A program made the translations under genes and the position numbers. DNA of 64,000 nt from Vicinamibacterales bacterium. GTDB lineage: Bacteria; Acidobacteriota; Vicinamibacteria; Vicinamibacterales; UBA2999. The notes below the pieces were generated by a model. It had not been told where the DNA came from. It searched no databases and saw only the letters and a list, made by a program, of their open reading frames with translations. The stretch covers positions 62,001 through 126,000 of the forward strand of contig JBAZYO010000009.1 in assembly GCA_041659285.1 (NCBI GenBank), written 5' to 3'. Positions 33,802 through 41,948 of this stretch are shown here, piece after piece. Each line of letters begins with the position of its first letter. Position 1 is the stretch's first letter.

Positions 33802-34563
33802 ATGAGAATTGATCTCAACTCCGACCTTGGCGAGTCGTTCGGTCCCTGGCCCATGGGGCAGGACGCCGCGCTGATGGAGAGCATCTCTTCGGCCAACGTC
33901 GCCTGCGGCTTCCACGCCGGCGACCCGGGCGCGATGCGAACCACCGTGGCCCTGGCCAGGTCGAAGGGTGTCGCCATCGGCGCGCATCCCGGCTTCCCTG
34001 ATCTCGTCGGCTTCGGCCGGCGCGAGATGAAGGCCAGTCCGCAAGAAGTCGAGGACTTCGTCCTCTACCAGGTGGCCGCTCTGGCCGGGATTGCGCGCGC
34101 GCAAGGCGTGCAACTGCAGCACGTCAAGGCCCACGGCGCCCTCTACAACATGGCGTGCCGCGATCGCGCGCTCGCCGACGCGATTGCGCGCGCCGTTGCC
34201 GCTTTCGACCACACGCTGATCCTGTTTGGGTTGCCGAACTCGGAGCTGCTCAAGGCCGGCGAACAGGCGGGACTGCGAGTGGCCGCGGAAGTGTTTGCGG
34301 ACCGCGCCTACGAGCGTGATGGCTCGCTGGCGTCACGCCTCAAGCCGGGCAGCGTGATCCATGACGTGACGGCCGTGGTTGGCCGCGCCGTGACGATGGT
34401 CCGCGATCGGCAGGTCGTGGCGCTGGACGGGTCGGTGATTCCGCTCGAGGCCGACACCATCTGCCTGCACGGGGACACACCCGGCGCCGCGGACCTGGCG
34501 CGCGCCGTTCGCCAGGGGCTGGAGGCCGCCGGCATCACCATTCGCAACCTCGGATCTGCCTGA
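33802..34563 (+). CDS. pxpA: 5-oxoprolinase subunit A (LamB/YcsF family)
   Basis: 253 residues, the normal length. Together with PxpB and PxpC it hydrolyses 5-oxoproline (pyroglutamate) with ATP. Family blocks: 'IDLNSDLGESFGPWPMGQD', 'SSANVACGFHAGDPGAM', 'IGAHPGFPDLVGFGRR', 'VKAHGALYNMACRD', 'EVFADRAYERDGSLASR' and 'ICLHGDTPGA'. Acidic and His residues at the expected positions are intact. It starts at an ATG with a good AAGGA ribosome-binding site. No pxpB or pxpC is present in the window, so the partner subunits must be encoded elsewhere. Confidence 0.94.
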   Translation: MRIDLNSDLGESFGPWPMGQDAALMESISSANVACGFHAGDPGAMRTTVALARSKGVAIGAHPGFPDLVGFGRREMKASPQEVEDFVLYQVAALAGIARAQGVQLQHVKAHGALYNMACRDRALADAIARAVAAFDHTLILFGLPNSELLKAGEQAGLRVAAEVFADRAYERDGSLASRLKPGSVIHDVTAVVGRAVTMVRDRQVVALDGSVIPLEADTICLHGDTPGAADLARAVRQGLEAAGITIRNLGSA

Positions 34564-34586
34564 AGGACCGTTCCCCCGCGAGCTCG

Positions 34587-35819
34587 CTATTCGTAGCGCA
34601 TCGCGTCCACGGGCTCGAGCGCGGCGGCCTTCATTGCGGGATAGATCCCAAAGACCAGGCCGACCAGGCACGACACCATGAATCCCAGCCCGATGGCGGC
34701 CGGCGACACATGCGTGCTCCAGCCGGCGTACATGGAGATCCCCATCGACACGACTGCCCCCACCGCGATTCCGACGATGCCGCCGCCGATCGTCATCAAC
34801 AGCGTTTCCACCAGGAACTGCATGGTCACGTCTCGCCGGCGCGCCCCCGCCGTGCGCCGCACGCCGATCTCGCGGGTTCGCTCCACGACGGAGGTCAGCA
34901 TGATGTTCATGATGCCGATGCCGCCGACCAGCAGCGCCAGGGCGGCCACGCTGCCGACGACGACGCTGAACGTCCGCTGCGTCCGATAGCGCTGCGCCAG
35001 CAGCTCACGAGGGACGACGATGTGGAACTCGTCGGCGGCGCGGGTCTGCAGCAGCAGCCGCCGGAACACCTCGCCAAGCGCCTCCGATCGCTCTCCGTCG
35101 GCGACCTGAACCCAGACTTCATCCACCGGTTGGTTTGGTGCGACGGCAAAGGTGTGGCCCGTGAGTGTCGGCAACGGCACGAAGGCGCCACGGTTGATGT
35201 TGTGCCACCCCATCGTGCCGCCCGCTTGCGGATCGGTCCCCTGCTCGCGCAGTACACCCACAACCCGATAGTGATCGGTGGCAATGGTGATGGTCTCGCC
35301 CAAGGGATCGCGGAAGCCGAACAGCTGGCGGGCCAGGCTCGCCCCGATCACCGCCACCCGCGAGACCGTGGCCTCGTCAGTTTCCGAGATGAAGCGGCCG
35401 CGCGCGACGCCCAGGCGGAGGATCTGCTGGAACGAGGGGGTGACACCGAGGATCTGCGACGTCTGCGATTGATCGGCCCGCCCGACCTTCAGATACCGGG
35501 ACACCACGGGTGAGGCCACCCGCGCCGAGGGTACCAGCGTCACGGCTCGCGCGGCATCGGCAGCCGCCAGGCTCCGCCTCATGGTGCCGCGGGCGTTGAG
35601 GCCGCCGGTGCTTTGCGCGACGAGATTGTCGAGTCCGAGCGCATCCACTTGCGCGAGCGCCTCACGGGCCGCGCCCTCGCTGACCGACATCATCGCGATG
35701 ACGGCGGCCACGCCGAGCACGACGCCAAGGACGCTCAGCGCCGTCCGCAGCCGGTACCGTCCCAGCGCTTCGGTCGCAATCCTCAGGTACTCGGTGAGCT
35801 CAGCGAGGTTGAAGGGCAT
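34587..35819 (-). CDS. MacB-type FtsX-domain ABC permease (no ATPase domain)
   Basis: 410 residues. A first membrane helix is near 25-45 ('LSVLGVVLGVAAVIAMMSVSEGA'), then a large periplasmic (MacB_PCD) domain of about 230 residues, and three C-terminal helices with the FtsX signature 'VGGIGIMNIMLTSVVERTREIGVRRTAGARRRDVTMQFLVETLLM'. It ends in 'PVDAMRYE', typical of MacB permeases. MacB itself carries an N-terminal ATPase, which this protein lacks, and no ATPase gene lies in the cluster. The gene overlaps the adaptor gene by 20 bp. It should work with the adaptor and TolC-like proteins to export a peptide, lipid or toxin. Confidence 0.9.
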   Translation of the reverse strand: MPFNLAELTEYLRIATEALGRYRLRTALSVLGVVLGVAAVIAMMSVSEGAAREALAQVDALGLDNLVAQSTGGLNARGTMRRSLAAADAARAVTLVPSARVASPVVSRYLKVGRADQSQTSQILGVTPSFQQILRLGVARGRFISETDEATVSRVAVIGASLARQLFGFRDPLGETITIATDHYRVVGVLREQGTDPQAGGTMGWHNINRGAFVPLPTLTGHTFAVAPNQPVDEVWVQVADGERSEALGEVFRRLLLQTRAADEFHIVVPRELLAQRYRTQRTFSVVVGSVAALALLVGGIGIMNIMLTSVVERTREIGVRRTAGARRRDVTMQFLVETLLMTIGGGIVGIAVGAVVSMGISMYAGWSTHVSPAAIGLGFMVSCLVGLVFGIYPAMKAAALEPVDAMRYE

Positions 35820-37191
35820 TGCCGCGGGCTGGGGCCTGGGCCGGCGATCCGGATTCGGTGAGCGACACGCGATCGCCCTCCTTCACGCCGGAGATCACTT
35901 CGGCGATCTGATCGTCCGACTCGCCAATCTCGACCGGCCGCGCCTCGGACCCGGTGAGCGTGTTGAGGTAGACCACATGCCGGCCATCCTTGTTGAAGAT
36001 CGCGGTCACCGGCACCAGCAGCACATCCTTTCGCGAACCGACAATCACATCCGCGCGAATGGTCATCTCGGGGCGCAGCTCGGCGTCGGTCGGATCGAGG
36101 GTGATGATGAGGTCGAAGCGCTTGTCGTCGAAGGGGCGGGCGGCGGAGGCGCTGGCCAGGGCGCCGACTCGCGTCACTCTTCCCATGAGCGTCAGATTCG
36201 GAAATGCCTCAACCCGCACCCGCGCCGGCTGTCCGGCGCGGACCCGGTGGACCTCGGCCTCGCCGATCGACGCCTCCACCAGCATGCGGTTCACTTCGGG
36301 AATGGTGACGATGCCCTGGGTCGCGAACACGCGGTCGCCGATGCGAAGCTTCCGCCGCGGGTTGGCATTCAGGAACTCCTCGTAGACGACCATGCCCGGG
36401 CCGCGAGCGTGAATCGTGCATCCGTCGATCAACCGCGACAGCGTGTTCGAGCGCAGCTCCGTCTCCTGGACGCGCGCCCGGGCGTGGCCCAGCTGCGATG
36501 CCTTCTGCGCCAGCTGCAGGGCCGCCCGCTTCTGCTCGCGCGGATGCGACAACTGCACGACGATGTCGGTTCGCTTGCGCGCCAGCGTCAGCTCGTCTTC
36601 GGCCTGCTCGAGCTCATCGCCGGTGCGCGCCAGCTCGTCGCGCGTGATGAACCCCTTGTCGAGCAACGGCCGCAGGTTGGCGTATTCCTCGCGAAGGCGC
36701 TCGGCCTTCTTCTGGGCGCGCAGAAGCGTCGTGCGAGCCTCTTCCACGGTCAGCGCGCCCTCGCCTTCAGTCACCGCCTTGACTTCGGCGCCGGCCTCGT
36801 CCCACTCGCCTTCCGCCACTTGCAGGTCCATCTGGGCCTGGCGCAGCTCCTGGCGAATGCGCGCGAGCTCCACCTCGAGGTCGGTCGTGTCGAGGCGGAC
36901 CAGGAGGTCGCCTCGCTCGACCTTGCTGCCCTCCGGGGCCAGCTCGCGGATCTCGATGTCGCGTCCGGGAACGGGAGAACGGTAGGTGATCGACTGGATC
37001 GGCTTCAGCGTCCCGCTCGAGGTCAGGGTCGCCGTGAGCTCACCGCGCGTAACCGTGGCCATCAACGCTGCGTCGGCGGACGGTCCGCGCCACCACCAGG
37101 CCGTCACCACCAGCACGGCCGCCGCCAACGCGGCCAGGCCCAACCTGGGCACGGTACCCGCCGCACGGAAGAACGCGCCGGCTCTACTCAC
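35800..37191 (-). CDS. Periplasmic efflux adaptor (MacA/HlyD-like)
   Basis: 463 residues. One N-terminal membrane anchor ('LGLAALAAAVLVVTAWWW'), then a lipoyl-like first half ('VTRGELTATLTSSGTLKPIQSITYRSPVPG'). A long alpha-helical hairpin rich in Glu/Arg/Leu (about 110-250) would dock on the TolC-like protein. A second lipoyl half, a beta-barrel ('GQPARVRVEAFPNLTLMGRVTRVGALA') and a membrane-proximal domain ('VLLVPVTAIFNKDGRHVVYL') follow. All four adaptor domains are present. It bridges the permease (20-bp overlap) and the TolC-like protein (4-bp overlap), and the three are one operon. Confidence 0.9.
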   Translation of the reverse strand: MSRAGAFFRAAGTVPRLGLAALAAAVLVVTAWWWRGPSADAALMATVTRGELTATLTSSGTLKPIQSITYRSPVPGRDIEIRELAPEGSKVERGDLLVRLDTTDLEVELARIRQELRQAQMDLQVAEGEWDEAGAEVKAVTEGEGALTVEEARTTLLRAQKKAERLREEYANLRPLLDKGFITRDELARTGDELEQAEDELTLARKRTDIVVQLSHPREQKRAALQLAQKASQLGHARARVQETELRSNTLSRLIDGCTIHARGPGMVVYEEFLNANPRRKLRIGDRVFATQGIVTIPEVNRMLVEASIGEAEVHRVRAGQPARVRVEAFPNLTLMGRVTRVGALASASAARPFDDKRFDLIITLDPTDAELRPEMTIRADVIVGSRKDVLLVPVTAIFNKDGRHVVYLNTLTGSEARPVEIGESDDQIAEVISGVKEGDRVSLTESGSPAQAPARGNALQPR

Positions 37192-38660
37192 TTCGACAGA
37201 TTAGACGTCATCGGCACCACGGCCGTCGAGTCGGCCACGTCGGTGCGGGGATTGAAGACGCCAAGGAGGGCACGCAGCCGCAGCCGCGCCACCGCGGAGT
37301 CGGCCAGGGCCTGGATGCGACGTCCTTCGGCGGCCAGCAGGCCGCTTTCGGCGGTGACCACGTCGAGGTTGTTGGACAGGCCCGTTTCGTACCGGAGTTG
37401 CGCCACTTCCACTTCACGCCGGCCAATCTCCACGCTCGTCTCCGCCGAGAGCACGCCGCGCAGCAGGCGGTCGCGCTCCCGGATGGCGTGCTTCACATCA
37501 TCGCCAATCTGGCGTTCGAGCGTCGTGACCTCCCGGCGACGGCGGTCGCGGTCGAGGACCGCTGACTGGTAGTCAACCTGTTGCGCCGTCCGATCGACGG
37601 GCATGGCAATGGTGAAGAACGTTGCGAACTGATAACCCTCCAGCCCGAAGCTGCCGCGGAACGAGGGCGCCGTCTCGCGCCGGGTCAGGGCCAGGTTGAC
37701 GTCAACCTGCGGCAGCAGCTGGTTACGGGTAAACCGTATCTGGTTCTCCGCATCGTCCCTGGCAGAGACCCGGCCCTGGAGGTCGAGGCGGTTGGCGAGT
37801 GCCAGCGTGGTCGCCTGTCCGACGTCGATGGGATCGGCGGAGGGCCGCGGAATGGTGGCCTGGACCTCGAAGCGATCGGGCGTGGTCCGGCCCATCAGGA
37901 AGGTCAGATGGTCGCGCGCTTCCTCGACGCCGGCCTGGGTATCGAAGAACTGGACCTCGGCCTGTGCGACCAGTTGCTGCGACCGCAACACGTCGAGCTG
38001 CGAGACGAGGCCCGCGTCCAGCTTGGCCTCGGACGCATCGCGGAGCCGGCGCGCGCGCTCCAGGCTCTGGCGAGCGACCTCGACGAACGCCTGTTGCGAG
38101 ACGACGCGGTAGTAGGCCGCGGCCACGTCCACCGTAACCTGCTGCTCCGCCATCGACTGCTGGCGATCGGCGTCGGCGCGGCGCATCTCGGCGCTGGTCA
38201 GCGAGCGGCGGGCGACGCTTCGGCCAAAGCCGCGCAGCAGTGGCTGCGTCAGCGTGAGCGTGGTGTCAGCGTTGTAGAACAGCACGTCGCCCTCTGACGA
38301 GCCCGGTTGTCCCGGTATCTGTGCCGAGACGGTGCCCGCACCCAGCCGCAGTTCGGTGCCGGTCACGAGCTTCTGTGAGACGTCGACCCGGTAGGTCTGA
38401 CTGCTCACGTCGGTGCGCCCGAACGAGCCGAAGATGTTGGGCGTCACCTTGGGCCGGAAGGTGTTGCGGGCCAGCCGCAATCCGAGATCGGCCTGGGCGA
38501 TGGTGTCGGCCTGATTGACGAGCCGCTCGTTCCTGGCCAGTGCCTCGTCCACCGCCTGTGCCAGCGTGAGTACCGGCGGCGCCTGCGCGAGCGCGGGCGC
38601 GGCCGCGAGCCATCCGCCCAGAGCCCACGTGGCAACGGACAGGAATCGCCGTGGATGCAT
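37188..38660 (-). CDS. TolC-family outer-membrane efflux channel
   Basis: 490 residues. A signal peptide ('RFLSVATWALGGWLAAAPALAQ') is followed by two TolC/OEP repeats. Each starts with a 'LTLAQAVDEALARNERL' type helix ('VGQATTLALANRLDLQGRV' in the second), contains long helices and a pair of barrel strands, and ends with 'RQIGDDVKHAIRERDRLL' and 'VAQLRYETGLSNNLDVVTAESGLLAAE'. These features identify an outer-membrane channel partner. First gene of the export operon; the Ile/Leu-poor helices and Arg content match its neighbours, so no sign of transfer. Confidence 0.92.
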   Translation of the reverse strand: MHPRRFLSVATWALGGWLAAAPALAQAPPVLTLAQAVDEALARNERLVNQADTIAQADLGLRLARNTFRPKVTPNIFGSFGRTDVSSQTYRVDVSQKLVTGTELRLGAGTVSAQIPGQPGSSEGDVLFYNADTTLTLTQPLLRGFGRSVARRSLTSAEMRRADADRQQSMAEQQVTVDVAAAYYRVVSQQAFVEVARQSLERARRLRDASEAKLDAGLVSQLDVLRSQQLVAQAEVQFFDTQAGVEEARDHLTFLMGRTTPDRFEVQATIPRPSADPIDVGQATTLALANRLDLQGRVSARDDAENQIRFTRNQLLPQVDVNLALTRRETAPSFRGSFGLEGYQFATFFTIAMPVDRTAQQVDYQSAVLDRDRRRREVTTLERQIGDDVKHAIRERDRLLRGVLSAETSVEIGRREVEVAQLRYETGLSNNLDVVTAESGLLAAEGRRIQALADSAVARLRLRALLGVFNPRTDVADSTAVVPMTSNLSK

Positions 38661-38706
38661 GGTCGCAGTCCTCTTGTTGTTCGTTATTCGTGCGTCGTGG
38701 TTCCCT

Positions 38707-39765
38707 TCACCGCAGGGTCACGGCGAAGGTACCGTTGGCGCTTTCGCGAACGACGTCGCCGCGGCCCACGGTCTCGCTCTTCTCTTCGAAGATCAACGTG
38801 CCGGTGATCACGCCGCCTGAGAGCGTCCCCTGGAACGACAGAATCGTCGTCGACGTCACCGTCTGGCTGGCATCGAAATCGGCGGGCCGGGTCTCGGTTC
38901 GCTGGTCGCGAAAGCCGAGCGCTGACGGCGAGCCGGTAATCGGGTGCTGCTGAGTGAACGTGTCGGTATGCGTCGGACCATTGCAGGTTTGCGAGACCAC
39001 CGCGTCGGTGCCAGAAATCTCGGCGCGGCCGACGACGGTGGTGGACGACTGCGAGTCCAGGTCAATCTTCATGGTGGCGTTCAACGCCCGCGTCACCACG
39101 CAGCTGCTGATGCCGGCGATGGTGCTCACGATCTGCCCGGTGACAGGTCCGCTGAACGCCCCCTTCACGGGTTCGTCCTTGCCGGCGACCTGCGTGGCGA
39201 CAAGGGCGCCGCCGCCCACCGCCGCGCCGACGACGCCAATCGTGGTGGCCGACAGTCCGCCGCCGCCGGCCGCACCACCGCCGGCTGCGCCGGAGGTTCC
39301 GCCCGTGGTTCCGCCACCCGCCGTGCCGGCGGAACTGCCGCCGCTCGCGGCGCCGGCCGCCTGGGCCGCTGCCTGCGCGGCGGTCAGCACGTTGGTCTGC
39401 GCGATGGTGGCGGTGGCGACCTGGCCCTGAAACGCCGCCTGCACCTGGATCTGGAACGCACCAGCCGCCGACGGCGTGAGGCCGGTCACCGCCGCTTGCC
39501 CGGCGGCGTTGGTCGCCACGGTCAAGGTCGAGGCGCCGCCAAACGTCGCCGCCTTGCCGCCTTCGATGGAAAACGTCACCAGCACGCCGGGCACCGGCAG
39601 GTTGTTGCGGTCCCGCACTTCGACCACGGGGCGCACGGCCGTCTTCTGCTGGATGATGTTGACCGCATCTTCCCCCTCGATTACCAGGATGCGAAGGCTG
39701 CCGCCCTGCGCGGCCAGGGTGGCGGTTAATGCTGCGGTAAGCAGCGCGGCAACGGACATTTTCAT
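38707..39765 (-). CDS. Exported Ig-like (Big_1) protein, third gene of the kinase-caspase operon
   Basis: 352 residues when started at the ATG 39765, which overlaps the stop of the caspase gene (ATGA) and yields a signal peptide ('MKMSVAALLTAALTATLAAQ'). Residues about 28-120 form one Big_1-type Ig-like domain ('VRPVVEVRDRNNLPVPGVLVTFSI' and 'TNAAGQAAVTGLTPSAAGAFQIQVQAAF'), as in invasins. Residues 130-190 are Ala/Gly/Ser-rich with a hydrophobic stretch ('TTIGVVGAAVGGGALVATQVAG') that could be a membrane anchor. The last 150 residues are beta-rich, with two Cys and no known family. It may be a surface or periplasmic effector, or the substrate of the caspase. Confidence 0.82.
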   Translation of the reverse strand: MKMSVAALLTAALTATLAAQGGSLRILVIEGEDAVNIIQQKTAVRPVVEVRDRNNLPVPGVLVTFSIEGGKAATFGGASTLTVATNAAGQAAVTGLTPSAAGAFQIQVQAAFQGQVATATIAQTNVLTAAQAAAQAAGAASGGSSAGTAGGGTTGGTSGAAGGGAAGGGGLSATTIGVVGAAVGGGALVATQVAGKDEPVKGAFSGPVTGQIVSTIAGISSCVVTRALNATMKIDLDSQSSTTVVGRAEISGTDAVVSQTCNGPTHTDTFTQQHPITGSPSALGFRDQRTETRPADFDASQTVTSTTILSFQGTLSGGVITGTLIFEEKSETVGRGDVVRESANGTFAVTLR

Positions 39766-41948
39766 TGGCGGCACCCACTGCGCGGCAAGATGCCGTCGAT
39801 CTGGCCGACGTAGTTGCGCGCGTTCTTCGATTCGTCGAGGTACGGATTGATGTCGAGCATCCTGGTGTAACTGTCCCTGGCGTCGGCGAGGTAGCTGCAT
39901 GACTGCCGCGAGTTGAACAGGTCGCGGTTGACGTTGCCCAGGAGGAAGTAGGCGATCGGATCCTTGGGCGCATGGCTGAGCGCGCGCTTGCAGTAGTCAC
40001 GCGCCTTCAGCGGGTTCCCGACCTTCTGCTCGGACAGGCACAAACCCAGGAAGCCGGCGCTGCGCAGGCTGTCGTAGGCGCCCTGGCGATCGGCGTGCGC
40101 GCGGTTGCCCACCCCCAGTCCGATGAAATGAAACGCCAGCTTGGCGCCGAGACCGGTCGAGAAATTCGTCAGGTCGAGGAACGTCCGGTAGTTCGTGCGG
40201 GCGTCCGCATAGAGACTGACCTGGACGGTGCGATCGGTGCTTTCCGCCGCCATGTGCCGCAACGCGTCGGCCTTCCACAAGTGCGCCTGCGCGTTGGACG
40301 GCTTGAGCTTGATGGCCTGGTCGGCGTGCTCGACGGCCCGGCCCCACGCCGCCTTGTCCCAATACGCGCGCGCCAGCATCGAATAGGCCTCGTCGTCCGT
40401 GGCATCGAGCCGCAGCACTTCGGTCAGCTCGCGAATGGCGGCGTCCGGGTCGCCTTGCTCGATGAGGACGGCCGCGCATTCGATCCGCGAGTCAACGTGG
40501 GTCGGGTCGATCTCGATGGCACGACGGAAGTAGGCGACGGCCTCTTCATGGTTCAGCAGCAACTGGTTCACCTGGCCGAGGTGATAGGCGGCCAGGCTGA
40601 ACGCCGGATCGGTGGCGAGGGCTTTCTCGAACAGCGCCGCGGCCTTCTTGAGGTCGGCCTCGCTTTGCCGGCGCTCCACCGGCACCAGGTTCATCAGGCT
40701 CATCGACGAGCGGCGGGTGAAGAGCAGCTTCTCGCCCTGTTCGTTCAGGTCCAGCGCGGGCTTCTTGATCTGGCGCACGTACCGGATCCGCAGCGTCACG
40801 GTGACTTCCCGGCCCGGCGCAATCATCACTTGCTGCCGGTCCGGCTCGTAGCCCTCGCGCGCGCCGCGGAACTCGTGGAGGCCGCTCGGGAGGCTCGGCA
40901 CGACGAGCGGCTTGGCCTTGGCGATGCGGCCCACCAGCGCGCCATCGATGTAGAGGTCGACATCGTCCATGTTGGTCTCGACCACGGCGGTGCCGAGCAT
41001 GGACGGCGCCTTGGCGCCTTCGGCGGAACACCCCTGCCCGACCCCGAGCAACATGTCGGGTTCGTAGTCGCCGCGCGCCGTCGGCGTCTGCGACAGCTGG
41101 CGGTCCCGGGCGTAGCGGCGGACGTTCGAGCGCACGTATTCGATCAGCTCGTCGGCGGTGATGCGCCCGTCACACGGATCGCTGTCGGCGTAGCCACGAA
41201 ACGCCTGCACGAGGAAGTAGGTGAAGAACCCGTAACCGGTGGACAGGTTCGGATCCTCGAAACTCTGCTCGCGCTCGGCCGTCGCGGTGAGCGTGAGAAA
41301 ACTCGTCGGCAAGGCGCTGAACTGGCGCTCCAGCGCATCGTTCGTGGTCTCGGCGTTGATCTTGCCCGAATGGCACGCGTCGGTCAGCAGGACCTTCCAG
41401 TTCGCGTTGACCTGGTTGGCCAGCACGTCGCCGAGTTGCGCCATGGGATAGGCCGTGGCCTCGAGCCGGTTCGGATCCACGTCCCAGGGCGCGAGGTAGC
41501 CCTTGCCGTCCTGGACGAAGCCATGCCCCGCGAAATACACGACCACGCGATCCGCGGGCTGCGCCACCGACGGCAGCCACTCCTCGAGTTCGCGGCGGAC
41601 GTTGGCCAAGGTCGCCGCCGAGCCCTTCAGGAAGTGCACGTTCTCCGGCGGAAACGCCCCACCCTCGTGGTTGATCAGGACGCGATACATCGATTCGGCG
41701 TCGCTCTCGGGGAACTGCAGTTGCCTGGAGGCGTCGAGATTCTGATAACGGGCGACGCCGACAATCACGGCGTAGCCCCGCGGCACGCCGTCGCGGACCG
41801 GCGTCGGCTTCGCCGGCGCGAGCACCAGGTCGCGCGGCGTTTGCCCGCCCTGAGCGGCGTCGAAGGGCGGCGCCTGGGGCGTGGCCGGCGCCTGGGACTG
41901 CCCGGCGACGGTCGCCGACATCAACAACACGAGAAGCAGCCTGATCAT
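39762..41948 (-). CDS. Exported caspase-like (C14) protease with PEGA and TPR domains
   Basis: 728 residues. A signal peptide (1-20) precedes a Pro-rich linker. The caspase-like domain spans about 56-300: strand 'GYAVIVGVARYQ', catalytic His142 in 'YFAGHGF', catalytic Cys192 in 'LLTDACHSGK'. It is followed by a PEGA domain (about 322-390: 'VDLYIDGALVGRIAKAKPLVVPSLPSGLHEFRGAREGY' fits the P-E-G-A beta pattern) and at least six TPR-like repeats to residue 720. The dyad appears intact, so it should be active with specificity still unknown; an Asp-rich cleft is not obvious. Overlaps of 4 bp with both neighbours mark a tight operon. The location is probably periplasmic. Confidence 0.9.
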   Translation of the reverse strand: MIRLLLVLLMSATVAGQSQAPATPQAPPFDAAQGGQTPRDLVLAPAKPTPVRDGVPRGYAVIVGVARYQNLDASRQLQFPESDAESMYRVLINHEGGAFPPENVHFLKGSAATLANVRRELEEWLPSVAQPADRVVVYFAGHGFVQDGKGYLAPWDVDPNRLEATAYPMAQLGDVLANQVNANWKVLLTDACHSGKINAETTNDALERQFSALPTSFLTLTATAEREQSFEDPNLSTGYGFFTYFLVQAFRGYADSDPCDGRITADELIEYVRSNVRRYARDRQLSQTPTARGDYEPDMLLGVGQGCSAEGAKAPSMLGTAVVETNMDDVDLYIDGALVGRIAKAKPLVVPSLPSGLHEFRGAREGYEPDRQQVMIAPGREVTVTLRIRYVRQIKKPALDLNEQGEKLLFTRRSSMSLMNLVPVERRQSEADLKKAAALFEKALATDPAFSLAAYHLGQVNQLLLNHEEAVAYFRRAIEIDPTHVDSRIECAAVLIEQGDPDAAIRELTEVLRLDATDDEAYSMLARAYWDKAAWGRAVEHADQAIKLKPSNAQAHLWKADALRHMAAESTDRTVQVSLYADARTNYRTFLDLTNFSTGLGAKLAFHFIGLGVGNRAHADRQGAYDSLRSAGFLGLCLSEQKVGNPLKARDYCKRALSHAPKDPIAYFLLGNVNRDLFNSRQSCSYLADARDSYTRMLDINPYLDESKNARNYVGQIDGILPRSGCRQ

